Positions 11,487 to 22,444 of a stretch of 64,000 nucleotides of DNA are shown here, in pieces; the first letter of the stretch is position 1, and each line of letters begins with the position of its first letter. The notes beneath the pieces are model-generated. The model searched no databases, was not told the DNA's origin, and was given only the letters and a program-made list of their open reading frames with translations. The stretch is from contig JBBBDQ010000349.1 in NCBI GenBank assembly GCA_037127315.1, forward strand, positions 133,501 through 197,500, written 5' to 3'. Both the position numbers and the translations under genes were made by a program. The stretch comes from Ascarosepion bandense. Lineage: Eukaryota > Mollusca > Cephalopoda > Sepiida > Sepiidae.

Positions 11487-11518
<32 letters not shown>

Positions 11519-11552
11519 AAAAGAAACAAAACAGAAGGAAAAGGGACAATGA

Positions 11553-11584
<32 letters not shown>

Positions 11585-11780
11585 AAAAGAAACAAAACAG
11601 AAGGAAAAGGAACAATAGAAAGAAAGAAAGAAAGAAAGAAAAAGAAAGAAAACAGAAGAAAAGGGACAATAGGAAGAAAGAAAGAAAGAAAAAGAAACAA
11701 AACAGAAGAAAAGGGACAATAGAAAGAAAGAAAGAAAGAAAGAAAGAAAAAGAAACAAAACAGAAGAAAAGGGACAATGA

Positions 11781-11820
<40 letters not shown>

Positions 11821-11870
11821 AAAAGAAACAAAACAGAAGAAAAAGGGACAATAGAAAGAAAGAAAGAAAT
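10866..11870 (+). repeat. Purine-strand compound array of (GAAA)n units
   Basis: Two diverged copies of a roughly 240 bp block (starting near 10866 and 11103, both with 'gaaaccggaa') lead into about 11 tandem units (11212-11855) of 51-66 bp. Each unit is 'aaacaaaacagaag', then 'aaaagggacaata', then (GAAA)n of variable number. The plus strand is almost all purine over 1 kb. All long minus-strand frames here (F, L, S-rich) are artefacts of this array. Confidence 0.95.
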
Positions 11871-11879
11871 GGGAAATGT

Positions 11880-12434
11880 TTGTTAGATTTGCAGACAGAA
11901 TGATATGCAGACCAGTGGGTGAGATGTAGATAGATATATTGTAAAGATAAAAATGAAAGCGAGTTTTGCTAGGCTTAGTCGATTTTTTTCAAATTTTTGA
12001 AACTGTTTCAAACTAAAACAGGGCTTGACTATTATTGAGATAAAAATAATTTACTTTAAAATTTGCAGCGGGAATAAAAAGGAATGACATGAAATAAATA
12101 TTAATATAAATAAATGATATACAATATAAGTAAAAAATATACCTAAGAAAGAGAAAGATAACTAATATGGAACAAATTAAAATTTAGACAAACTAAAATA
12201 GATTAGAAATAAATTCAAGTGTGCATCAACACTTGAGTATTACTTCTAATTGGAAAAATAATAGAAATTAATTTATAAAATATAAAAATGTATGAGTATG
12301 TATAATTCTAATTCATCCCAAGTGATATTGCTGATATGAGAGAAAAAACTAAGGTAGTTTAGAATAATTAAAATTATAAAAAAAATTAAAATAATTAAAT
12401 TAAGATATTACAGGTTCTTGCTTAACTAAATACG

Positions 12435-12466
<32 letters not shown>
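11880..12466. other. AT-rich DNA, nothing recognised
   Basis: AT-rich sequence ending in an (AT)n tract at about 12441-12468 that abuts the ribozyme-like element. No gene seen. Confidence 0.4.
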
Positions 12467-12471
<5 letters not shown>

Positions 12472-12692
12472 TCATCCACATACAAACTGTATAACAGCTC
12501 ATCAGTGTCACTAGATATACACTTTCTTCTGACCGGAATCGAAACTTAACCAATTTAGTGTTTAAACCACAGGCACATAGAATCAGAGATAGGACATTTT
12601 AGCGTATTATATATAAGCCGTGAATGCACACAATAGTCTCCGAAAGAACTCAATTCGTTGCTGAAGAGTTATGCATATATCACAGAAGTGGT
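12467..12692 (-). mobile_element. Decayed hammerhead-ribozyme (retrozyme-like) element
   Basis: On the minus strand a B-box-like 'gtttcgattcc' is followed by a spacer, then CTGATGA (12505-12499) and the stem II strand GCTG...CAG. The downstream 'tatgtggatgatg' matches the other copies, but the obligatory GAAA is lost. The order of parts equals that at 39081-39413 and 42311-42630, and (AT)n flanks both sides. The ribozyme must be inactive. Confidence 0.65.
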
Positions 12693-12719
12693 AAATATAT
12701 ATATATATATATATATAAA

Positions 12720-13608
12720 GAACATGAATCGAAAAACCTGGAAATAGATTGAAAAGAATCTATATTAAACGAGAAGCCTTAAAAGAGAAAATATTCCAAT
12801 CATGTTAGGGGAAGTGAATATTAGATAAGTTAAATGAAAATTAAGGCGTCGACTAAAATCAAACGATAAGACTAGAAAAGGCAAGAATCGAAAGAGTTTA
12901 ACATCAATGATTGTTTTAAAAAATCTACAATAAATAAGAAGAAATAAATAAAACAGCAATCAAAACTGAAAATTTAAATTTAAATTATATTTAGGGTATT
13001 AGATGTAATGCCTAAATTTAAAATTTAAAATTCAAATATTTGCATTTATGACCACATTTGCTTGTTAATTCTTTTCGTAAGTTTAAAAGCAGATTTTGCT
13101 TAGTATATTTTATTATTTTAATTTTTTTTACTGAACATAGGTTGCATCTGTCGTAAAGGTTAATGGTGGTCGAACTCTTCTTTCATTTGCCAAAATAATC
13201 AAAAAAGAGAGGTCTGGAATTATAGGATTGAAGAAGTGCTTATGAGTATAATAACGTTGTTTAAATTCTCGCGCCGAAATGACAATGTAAACTTATTAAT
13301 TCTCTTTGATATTTGTAGGCGAGATATGAGCTTAGTAGATTACTTGGGTAGACTTACATTTGTCTTTTATCAAACAGTTGTTGATGGACTTACAATTGCA
13401 AGTTATTAAAATGCCAGTTTTATTATCAGCTCTTTCTTAATTCTTTAAAATTTATCTATTGTGGGAATTTATAATATGCCCGTATTGGGTGTGCAGGAAT
13501 AACTAATTTTAAGAGTATTTCTATTAAAGATTTTGTGTAGTGGATTTTTGGTATGGAAATGCTTGCTTACTAATTTTATAAATAGTTTCTAATATTGATT
13601 TTTTTTTA
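12720..13608. other. AT-rich DNA, nothing recognised
   Basis: The short frame at 12765-12959 has no recognisable content. Near 12970-13040 there are inverted phrases of 'aaatttaaattt'. No gene called. Confidence 0.35.
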
Positions 13609-13682
13609 ATTCCTTGCATTCACTTACGCACGAATACCCTTGGGAAATGTATTAATCCTTCTCTCTCCTTCAGTTATAATGT
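13609..13682 (+). mobile_element. SINE body fragment
   Basis: Matches the middle of the tRNA-SINE ('ccttgcattcacttacgcac', 'cttgggaaatgtattaatcc', 'ccttcagttat'). Head and tail are missing. It abuts the Penelope-like fragment on its right. Confidence 0.75.
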
Positions 13683-13925
13683 TAGGTATTTGCTTTATAA
13701 TAGTGTTATGGTGGTTAGAATTGACATTCATATAACTAGGGGTGTCATTTTCTTTGAGATAAGGTTGGTAGGGACCGTCATTAAGATTAAGAATGATGTC
13801 AAAATAATTAACTATTTTTAGATTAGAGGAAGCTTCAAGTTTAAAACCTAAGGACCCTAATAATTTTTTATGGGTTATATTAGTTAAGGGCCATTGCTCA
13901 CCCATTCCAACGCACAACATTTCTC
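13676..13925 (-). pseudogene. Penelope-like element reverse transcriptase fragment
   Basis: The minus frame encodes phrases typical of the region after the RT core in Penelope-like elements: NLKIVNYFDIILNLNDG, then YQPYLKENDTPSYMNVNSNH, then IIKQIPN. The final residues of the 13624-13920 frame come from the adjoining SINE fragment, so the frame is a chimera. Only about 80 residues of an element normally several hundred residues long are present. Confidence 0.75.
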
Positions 13926-14667
13926 AGGGACGGAAACCATCATACTCTCAAATTTCGCCACTTGTGTGAAGTAATGGTGCTGATTGGGTAATGGAGAACT
14001 CTTCATCTTGCAATCACTAACATCACTTGACAAGACACAAGACGCGGTGAAGCAAAATAGCTACTTTCTAATGATGTTATAACATTTTTATTTGATAAAG
14101 TTGAAATGAATATTATATATATATATTACAAGAAAGTGAAAGAACACAGATTAAAAACCCACTGTTGAAGCATTTAATTTTATAGAGTTATAAAGAGTGC
14201 TCGATACAGAGTAAAGCTTAATATTGTAATTTTGTTATTAGAATGTTCTATAAAAGCCTAATATCACGACACAAAATGTCCATGTTCCTCTTTAGGTTAT
14301 ATGTTGAAAAAATGGTGAAAAATAATCTTAATACAATATAACTAAGGATACCACAATTAATTAATCCTAATTCTGACTTAACCTTTCTATCCTCTTTAGT
14401 CATAGACAGTAGTTAAAAAAAATCTATTGTTCAATTTTAAAAAATCCGAAGTCCAACCTCCTGATAAAAATTAATTTCTAACCATTTAAAAAATCTAAGG
14501 TCCCACGATGTATCTCACCCAGACAAAATTAAAAAGTGATATATCTAGATCTAAGCCATCCTGACTTCCTAACCAAAATGTTTATTGCCATGGTTACATA
14601 ATTCTAAATGCTGATTGAACAGTTTTGAAACTCCTAAATGAATTTCCTCCAACTACCACTCCTTGGG
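13926..14667. other. Unassigned, nothing recognised
   Basis: AT-rich, with a short (AT)n near 14113-14125. No gene, RNA or known repeat found. Confidence 0.35.
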
Positions 14668-14975
14668 GATGTGCGTTGTGGTGCATTAGATATTGGCTCG
14701 GAACGAGAAATCGGGGAGCCGAGTTCGAATTCCAGCTGAATTCATTGTATTCACTTACGCGCAAATACCCTTGGGAAAGGTATTAATCCGCCTATTCCTT
14801 CCAGTTATGGGTTAAATAACAGGACAGATTGGGTTATATAGCATTGGTCGGCAACCAGTCTACTGCAGAAAGCAATGGCAACCTACTGCAGGATAATCTT
14901 CTGCCCAGTCAGTCATATATCTTTCGAGACATGATCGCCCAAGCATGTATCACGTATGGCACTTAACTGACTGAC
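14668..14975 (+). mobile_element. tRNA-derived SINE, full length
   Basis: The head 'gtgcgttgtggtgcattaga' has an A-box-like segment and the B box 'gagttcgaattcc' follows. The body and the terminal 'ggcacttaactgactga' are complete. The tail hairpin is slightly degraded (catatatctttcgagacatg). Confidence 0.85.
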
Positions 14976-15171
14976 CACTCCTTATTTTTTTAAATAGCCA
15001 TGAATTCATCGTATATTTTTAAAAATAAATCGTTTCCACCATTTATTTTTAACATATGATCTGAAGAGGAACAGTTTTTTTTTTCAGAAACATGAAGCTT
15101 TTTTGTGTAGTGATATTATGCTTTTATAAACCATTGTAATAATAAAATTACAATATATATATATATATCAT

Positions 15172-15645
15172 CTCTTTCGAAGTAGTCCATTTCTAGAGAC
15201 ACAATTTTTTTTTTCCAGTGTCTTTATTGAAATACTATCTTTGTGATAGTGAGCGGCTACCTCGTCATATTCTTTTTGATTTCTTCGACGTCATGAATTC
15301 TTGTTCCTTTTGCGTATGATCTAATTTTTATAAAGTCGCAAGGTGCGAGATCCGAAGAATAGAGTAGTTGAGTGACCCGGGGAAATGATTTGTTTGTCTG
15401 CATGTCTTTTCTGCTCATGTTCCTTTGCCATGGTCACTGATGGAAATTTGGTGCTGTGTTGAGGCGACCACACTCTACACATTTTCCTTTCAAACATTGT
15501 TATAAACGACAGAAGTGAGCAAAAATGTTATGAGTTAATGTGCACGCGCTACAGTGTTCAAGGTCAACATGTGACAAGCTACTTCCATCTGCATACATTC
15601 GATCCGTGAGCATGACACCATCCCGGATACTTTTTCATCAGACCT
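15172..15645 (-). pseudogene. mariner-like transposon fossil (C-terminal transposase remnant)
   Basis: The minus strand shows a terminus-like 'gtctgatgaaaaagtatccg' near 15645. At about 15170-15400 there is a broken frame resembling the mariner C-terminus, with GS.NYSILRISHLATL in place of YSPDLAPCDFFLF and an ending like EMDYFER (typical GDYFEGD). Several stops and frameshifts occur, and the N-terminal half is largely gone. Confidence 0.55.
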
Positions 15646-15740
15646 CATGTGTGTCTGCTCAAACACGCAATATTATATTCATTATATGGATGTCATGGTA
15701 ACTGTGTAAATAACTTCAGAAAAATTCTTCTTTATCTTCT

Positions 15741-16235
15741 TCATGTGCCGTGTCCCTTCAGGACGTAGGTGATCATGGACTTCCACTTGCCTCTGTCTCG
15801 TCTCTTGTCGCCCTTAAGTATTTTTCTCTTGGTTTCTCTTTTAAGCTCCGCTCCTTCAACCATTTGCTCAGACCTAACAAGTACGTCTCGCACTGCTTTC
15901 CCCTGTCTGTTCTTCCGACCTGTGAGTATTAAGTTCTCCAGTCCCTCCTTCCTCATTGCGTATCACATGAATCTCATTTGTCCTTTCTTGATATTTATTA
16001 TAAGTTTTCTTCTCGTTTGCATCCTTTCCGACAACTCATCGTTGCACCTGTGATCTGTCCATGGTATCCTCAGCATCCTTCTGTAAACCACATTTCTGCT
16101 GCCTCAGGCCATTCCTTCACCTTTGATGAGATCGTCCAGCATTCACTTCCATACAGAAGGACAGATATCACGTAGCAATCCAGCACTCTTTTCTGTTTCT
16201 AACATTTTACAAATAAAAAACAAAAATATTTTTCT
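15741..16235 (-). pseudogene. RTE-type LINE, 3' end of reverse transcriptase ORF
   Basis: The minus strand encodes, across at least one frameshift, YVISVLLYGSECWTIS, then EAAEMWFYRRMLRIPWTDH, then MRKEGLENLILTGR, ending KWKSMITYVLKGHGT and a stop. These are hallmark phrases of the RT thumb and C-terminus of RTE-related LINEs. The same family occurs at 49684-50165 (minus) and 50690-51262 (plus). It is 5' truncated, as usual for LINE insertions. Confidence 0.85.
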
Positions 16236-16309
16236 CTATGTGATCGCTTCTCTACAAGTTTTAACATGGCGTTCTTCTCCTCAAAAAGGAAATATTTTTC
16301 ATTTGTAGC

Positions 16310-16820
16310 AGTAATATTCTCTCTCTGTCTCTCTGTCTCCGTCTTTATTCTCTCACTCTCTGCCTTTCCTCTTTCAGCCACTTTCTTATTTTCTCATCCT
16401 GGCCCTTCCTTTTCTCAAGCTCTCTTTTTCTCTCTTGCATTTGTACACATCACATTCCTACGCTTTTCCCTTTCCGTCTCACTCTTCTTCATTCTCGTTT
16501 TCCGTGACTCTCGCCTTATTTCAACTATATTTCACATTTTTTTTCTATCGTTCTCTCTCTCTATCTCTCTCTCTCTCTCTCTCTTCTCTTCTCTCAGTGG
16601 CCTTTCTTTCTTGTTTTCTCATTCTTTACCCCCCTCTCTGTCATTCACTCTCCCAATTCTTTTCTACTCTCTTTCTCCACCTTTTACTTATTCTTACTCA
16701 TCTGTCACCTTCCTCCTGACATTCCCTATGTCTAACCACTCCTTCTCTTTACCTTCCCCTATGTAGCCCCATGCGCAATAGTGGCAGTGGAATGCCTTGC
16801 TTGGGGTGAGATGATTAAAA
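16310..16820 (+). repeat. CT-rich tract joined to element B 3' end
   Basis: A pyrimidine-rich stretch with (TC)n runs (near 16320, 16555-16590) leads into a diverged 3' end of element B: 'cctgacattccctatgtcta', then 'gcaatagtggcagtggaatg', 'cttggggtgagatg' and an A-run (to 16815). The S/L/F-rich open frames here reflect the pyrimidine bias and are not genes. Confidence 0.65.
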
Positions 16821-17436
16821 AAAAAATTCTTCTTCGTATTTTTAATCTTTATCTCTCTCATTCCCTCTCTTTATTCTGTTTCCTTATCTCACCACTTCTA
16901 ATTTCTCACTAATCTTTGTCTTTCTTACCCCAATCTCTCTCTCTCTCTCTCTCTTCCTGCCCTCTTCTTCTCTGACTTTTCTTCTCTCGCTCATTATCTT
17001 CCCGATCTATCTTCCCACTCCATACAAAGCGCCTATTTTATTATAAGCTTTATATAAGTATCCTCGTTGCACTTGAGGCCAAATCCCCACAAAGTAAATC
17101 AAACTGTCCTGATTAATGCGACACTCCAAAACAACGAACACAAGTGACAAAACCAATGAACAAAAGAAGTAAATATCAAATCCCAACAGCACAAAAGGAG
17201 ACTAGACGAACATTGATAATTTTTTATGAATAAAATATAACTTTCCACACATTGTTCTTCATAGATCGTGCGACCAATGCACCAAAACCAGTTTATCAAA
17301 TATTCAATGACTTTTCTCTTTTAACCTCTGCTTTTGGCTCAGAATGTGTTTTCTAACAAGTGACAACATCGACTGTTGAATTAGTGAAAGTTTGTGCTGT
17401 AGTCACGGGGAAAATCTGGGGCTTGATCGCATTATA
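16821..17436. other. Unassigned; small open frames only
   Basis: A short CT-rich part to about 17000, then AT-rich DNA. Minus frames at 17007-17192 and 17099-17299 show no recognisable domain. Confidence 0.35.
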
Positions 17437-18011
17437 TTAGGCTGGTACAAAAATAATAGCAACTCAATGTGTTGTATTTTTTAAAGTCATTTTAACATAA
17501 TATTCACGGTATATATTAGTGAACTTTGGTATACATAATAATTAATGTGGGCTCTTTAATAATTTTTAACCTATTTTCAGACAGAAATATTCTTGAAGCA
17601 TAGAAGCCCTTAATTATGAAGATGACAAAACGTGATCTTCGTTTACTTTTCTTGCATGAGTTCAAACTTGGGCACAGTGCCTTCCAAACTTCTTCCAATA
17701 TCAGAAGATCATGGAGAGATGGGTTCACAAGTGATTGGACAGTTTAAAAGTGGTTCCAGAAGTTCCGTACTGGTGATGAGAGCCTTAAAGATGAAGAAGG
17801 TAGAGAATGTTTAGGTCTAAATTAGCTTTCAAAGTTTTCGTTCTATCACAGTCGATAACATTTTATCAACTAGGAATAAGTAATTTTGTTGACCGATGGC
17901 AGAGGTGCATAAATGCTCAAGGCTCGAATTTTGACTAATTTCAAAATTTCTACAGTTAATTTTTCAAGAATAATATGATTTTTCTGAAATCAGCTATTAT
18001 TTTCAATCTAA
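17437..18011 (+). mobile_element. mariner transposon with internal deletion (575 bp)
   Basis: The left terminus TTAGGCTGGTACAAAAATAA follows a TA (17435-17436), and an imperfect inverse lies at about 17988-18011 before another TA. From 17617 the N-terminus reads MTKRDLRLLFLHEFKLGHSA, then, after a stop, KWFQKFRTGDESLKDEEGRE: the mariner first helix-turn-helix. It jumps directly to the C-terminal NFVDRWQRCINAQGSNFD and a stop (near 17895-17940). The catalytic core is missing. The same subfamily is at 38567-41435. Confidence 0.75.
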
Positions 18012-18423
18012 TATTAAATGATATCTTTACATAACTCCTAACTAGTTACAATAGATATTAAAAGACAATACTGCAATTTTACGTCCTTCTATTGAGAAGA
18101 AAATATTGCAGACAATGAACAGTATCACCATTAAAAGCAAAGCGCCGACCAGAAAAAACATTATTTGCTTTAACTATGGCATTCATATGATCAAGTATTT
18201 AGAAGATGCTGTGGAAGACAGTGAACCGGACGATAATCAATGGTTTTTTCAACAGGAGTAGATTTTTAGCCCTTGTTTTTTTGCTTCAGATTTGGTTTCT
18301 AGTGTCTTTTAAATTTTACTTCAGCTCTATACTTGTAATATATCCACATAAACGTTGAAATTTTATTTCAAATGTGTATTTATTTTTATTTTCTATTTTC
18401 TCCAATAAATGTAAATTTGTTTG
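18012..18423. other. Unassigned, nothing recognised
   Basis: AT-rich sequence with no gene or repeat that I recognise. Confidence 0.35.
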
Positions 18424-19270
18424 TCTATAGTCTGATTCACAGGCCTCATCGGTTTTTGAATAGGAGTACAGAGTTATCGCTTTTTTTCGCGTTTATGATT
18501 AAGTTTCCCGACCATTCTAAAGCCTTCTCGCTCTATCCTATTCCCAGTAACACCATGTGTTTTAGTGGCTTTGTCGCCGTCCTTGGGGTGAATTATCGCT
18601 TATTGTCTGGTTCATACTCCTCCCTAGTCTTTTGAACAAGAGTAGAATTTATGTCCTTTTTTCCTGTTTAAGATTGAGTTTCTTGTTCCTTCTAAAGTTT
18701 TTTTCATTCTCTTTCATTTCCAGTAGCCCCTTGTGTCTTAAGTTGCAATATCGCCTTGCTTGGAGTGAATTATGGCTTATCGTCCGGTTCACACTTCTCC
18801 TTTGTCTTTTGAACAGGAGTAGTGATTTATCTCTTGTTTCCTGTTTAGGATTGGGTTTCCAGTTTCTTCTAATGTCTTATCATTCGGTTTCATTTTGAGT
18901 AAACTGCTGTATTTTCGTGGCATTATTGCAATGCTTGAAGTTAATTATAACTTATCGTCCGGTTCACACTCTTCCCAAGTCTTTTGAACATCGGTAAATG
19001 TTTATCCTTTGTTTTTCGTTTACGATTGGATTTTCGCTTCCATCTCAATTTTTATCTTTCTTTTTTACTCCCAGTAACCATTTGTGTCTTTGTAGAATTA
19101 TCTCCTTGCTTGAAGTGAATTATGGCTTATCATCCAATTCAGAATTCTTCCCAGTGTTTTGAACAAGAGTAGAGGGATATCGCTTGTCCCTTGTTTAGGT
19201 TTAGGTTTCTGTTTTCTTCTGAATTCATCTCATTCTCTTCAACTCCCAGTAGCCCCATGTGCTTTACTGG
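18424..19270 (+). repeat. 175 bp satellite, about five diverged units
   Basis: Units start near 18424, 18598, 18775, 18949 and 19126, with the landmark 'cttatcgtccggttcacac', a middle such as 'cttttgaacaagagtagaat', and an end like 'atcgccttgcttggagtgaa'. Isolated monomers with an A-rich end occur at 39700-39855 (plus) and about 42669-42805 (minus). The family therefore also behaves as a dispersed SINE-like repeat. Open frames at 18372-19356 are incidental. Confidence 0.85.
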
Positions 19271-19284
19271 CTAACAAATTTAAA

Positions 19285-19996
19285 TCTAAACTTATTTATA
19301 AATGGAACTTTGTCTGTGTGTGCGTGTTCACTACCTATAGACTCCGAAACGGCTGAACCGATTTTCTTGAAAATTTACACAATTGTACTATAAGCATCTG
19401 CGAATGTTCTTAGCTAGGTTTTGTGTCGAGATAACCCCGATAAATATCGAAAATCGATAAACGAAAAAATCGGGTTATAGAAGGAGTAGTCCGATTTTAA
19501 TCAAATCTGATACACTCTTAGACAAAGACATAAGAAACGATATTCAGAATTTTCATGGTTGCAGTTCTTACAATAGTGCAGAAAATAGATAATATATATA
19601 TATATATATATAAATGGCAAGATGTTTGTGCGTGTGTCTGTTTATCTGCCTGTATGTCTGTATTCTTTCAGCCCTTTTATTTTAGTTTTTGCTTCGGGTT
19701 TGGCTCTAAGTAGCTATATTTGTAGTTGTTAGTCTCAGCTATGATAGCACTTACTCAGAGGACTAATTTAGCCTTCAAAATTCAGTTTACGATGAAAAAG
19801 ACTTATTTGATATCGATACCAGGAAATGAAAATTTGACTTACATCCATTCATTTATCTTTCAGTCTACGGTTTCGCTTTAACTGGAAACAACTATTGCTT
19901 TTTAGTCTTTCGTGCCAATGTCTAAAGAGCTCCAGGACCATGGATTAGTTTTAAAGCTTTCATTACACCCCGAGCAACGCCAGGCTATACTGCTAG
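19285..19996 (+). mobile_element. Complete non-autonomous Helitron
   Basis: Begins TCTAAACTTATTTATAAATG right after an A and ends with the hairpin (here CCCGAGCAACGCCAGG) then CTAG (19993-19996) before a T. That is the A|T insertion typical of Helitrons. It is 712 bp, carries internal (AT)n and GT-rich tracts, and encodes nothing. This is the most complete copy in the window. Confidence 0.8.
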
Positions 19997-20107
19997 TATA
20001 TATATATATATGTGTGCGTGTGTGTGTGTGTGTGTGTGTAATATACTATGTGCGATTGGTAAATTGTCGCAATTATTTTATTATTTCAAATATTCTTTAG
20101 GCTGAAT

Positions 20108-20178
20108 CTGAGCTCCAGGACCATGGATTAGTTTTAAAGCTTTCATTACACCCGAGCAACGCCGGGTTATACTGCTAG
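20108..20178 (+). mobile_element. Orphan Helitron 3' end
   Basis: Repeats the last 70 bp of the neighbouring Helitron ('gagctccaggaccatggatt' to hairpin and CTAG, 20175-20178) about 180 bp downstream. The pair offers two alternative 3' termini. Confidence 0.7.
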
Positions 20179-20181
20179 TTC

Positions 20182-21284
20182 ATAATAATAATCTTAATTG
20201 CCAGTAAATTATTTGACACCACACCAGACCAAATTACACGAAACACATATAATAATGAAATAATTTCAAAACATTACCAACAATACATTTTTTGAAAAAA
20301 AAAACAATTAATAAAAATATATTTAAAAAATATTACCAACAATACATTTTTTGAAAAAAAAACAATTAATAAATATATATTTAAAAAATATGATCAACAA
20401 TACATTTTTTGAAAATGCATTTACCTTCAATATATTTGAAAAGTATTACCATCAATACCTTTTGGAAAAGAACCCCAAAAACAAACAGAAAACAGCAAAA
20501 CATTAAAAAAAATGACTCTCAACAAAAATTCTCTTTACAAATTATACAGCAATGAAGGCTTATCTTGAAACTAAATTCTTACAAAATATACATACCATAA
20601 CAAATCTTCTACTTTTTCATAAAATGTGACATCAAGGACTCTTGAAATGGTTTTGCACTTATGAGCTCAGTTAAATAGTCTACTCATTGTTAGCAATTAC
20701 CATAGTTTTGGCTTGTACAAATAGAAAATTAATGATGTCATGGGACGTCGGGAAAAGTTTCTAAAAGAAATAAATCTATAGGGATGACAGAACAAATAGA
20801 GAAAAAAATACTAACCGGTAGTCTTGCAAAATTATGTTTGACATAAAACTTCATACAAATCAGAAATCTGTCAATGGATTTTCAAGGCAAATAAACGTGT
20901 AAACATTGACATTAATTGACGTTTGCTGCTTATGGAGAGCAACTAGTGGATACAAACAAAGTAAAATAGTACGTTTTTCACTAATAGTGACACTAATTAT
21001 TACGTCAAACTATGTTCTGGGCAGGACATGTAAGCATTTTTTTCATCGCTGGGGCTAATGCATCAGCATTATTGATGATTCCACTTTCGAAAAGTGTGTA
21101 TTAAAAAATTAAAACTTTAAAGGGAGAAACATTTACAGGTTCTATTTATGAACATATTGTAAATATTTACTCACAGCAAAATTGTGTAGCTAAAGAATTT
21201 AAGCTAAAAATAAAATTGATATTAAAAAGAAAAGAAAAATACGAAAACATAATACTGTTCTTAACTTTAAATTTTCTCAAACTA
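20182..21284. other. AT-rich DNA with a small tandem repeat
   Basis: Between about 20275 and 20465 a roughly 64 bp phrase (attaccaacaatacattttt) is repeated three to four times with decay. The rest holds no gene or element that I recognise. Confidence 0.45.
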
Positions 21285-21665
21285 TTAGGTCAGTGCAAAA
21301 GTTTTTGCCGATTTAAAATTACATCTTGAAAATGAAAAATTGTGTGTTTTTGAAAATCTTTATTCATAACAATAACGATCTTTGCTTTCTATAACTTGAT
21401 TCCATCTGTCAACGAGCTTATAAATATCTCGCTTGTAAAATCTTTTAGGCTTTGATGTGAAATATGAATCTAACTCATGTTCAATCTCCTCTCGTGATGT
21501 TAACCTAAAACCATCTAAATGGTTTTGCATTCCTCGATATAAATGATAATCCAACGGAGCTAGGTCAGGAGAATATGCAGGAAGGAACAAGATTTCCCAA
21601 CCAAATTCTCTCTTCTTTGTTTCTAGTAAAAGTTTCCTGTCTCTACCTACTACGTTTAATATATA
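21285..21665 (-). pseudogene. mariner transposase C-terminal fragment with terminus
   Basis: The right end TTAGGTCAGTGCAAAAGTTT (plus strand from 21285, after TA) is a classical mariner terminal repeat. On the minus strand the protein reads KREFGWEILFLPAYSPDLAP, then LDYHLYRGMQNHLDG, ending KLVDRWNQVIESKDRYCYE. It includes the third catalytic Asp of the D,D34D triad (SPDLAPLDYH). The N-terminal two thirds are missing; the break lies in AT-rich DNA near 21660. Confidence 0.85.
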
Positions 21666-21759
21666 TATTTTTGGTGTAAATATTTCTCTATTAAGATTTG
21701 CCAGGCCGACAGACTAAAATAAATAAATATAATGTTTAATAGATAAATGGATCAATTAC

Positions 21760-22440
21760 TCAAATACGAATATCCACTAAAAATTACATTGAAAGAGATC
21801 AAAATTTGTCGGATTAAACTATAGAGGCTTTTAGGGATTATTTAATTTTATGAGGGTTTTCATTAACCTATTTTTCAAATACGTTCCATTCGTAGTAGTC
21901 CAATGGATTGAGATGTTGGAATCTAGGAGGCTAAATATTAGAAGTTATGTTATCTTAAAAATGTTCCTCCATCTATTTTTGCGTTGTTTGAGTCTTGTGT
22001 AATGGTTACGGGTCTTGTTGAAACCCATAAGATCTTCCGTTGCGTACATTGTCGATTCATGGCTTAACCAAAATGGGTATGTCGGCAGCAGAGTATACTC
22101 TAAGACTTTGTGGCAAAAACTGAGAAGGCATCGCATGTTCTTCATTGCTGACAACTCCAGTAACCATGGCAGTTGCAGGAAATTTTGTATACATTACTCC
22201 TGCAATTTCCAAAGGATCTGTCTATAACCATCTGTCTTTTTCTTTTTTTGTGTGTGTGTGTGTTTTGCTTACTTTCTGATTTTGTACAATTTATTTGTCT
22301 TTGAGAACTTTGCAGACGAAGGAGCTAGCGACTTCTAAAACTCGTGCTATTTCTAAATTTCTGTTCAGCTGTTGTAGCCATGATAACTGCGAGCTTTTCC
22401 TTTCTTGTGTAAGCGCAGTGTCTGCCATTGATAAATCTAA
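21760..22440 (-). pseudogene. Tc1/IS630-type transposase fossil
   Basis: On the minus strand, from about 22435, a decayed N-terminus (MADTALTQERKSSQLS) is followed across stops by MVTGVVSNEEHAMPSQFLPQ, then NGRSYGFQQD, QKWMEEHFK and NPLDYY.WNVFE with SLKAAIV-like remnants. The order (GVVSNEG..., FQQD.AP..., NPLDYYVWG) is typical of IS630-Tc1 transposases. A (GT)n insertion and multiple frameshifts make it dead. Confidence 0.75.
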
Positions 22441-22444
22441 AATA

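Noticed and set aside
11092..11851. Long minus-strand frames rich in F, L and S (up to 242 codons)
   Set aside because: Three overlapping frames are open at once because the template is (TTTC)n. Composition explains them fully.
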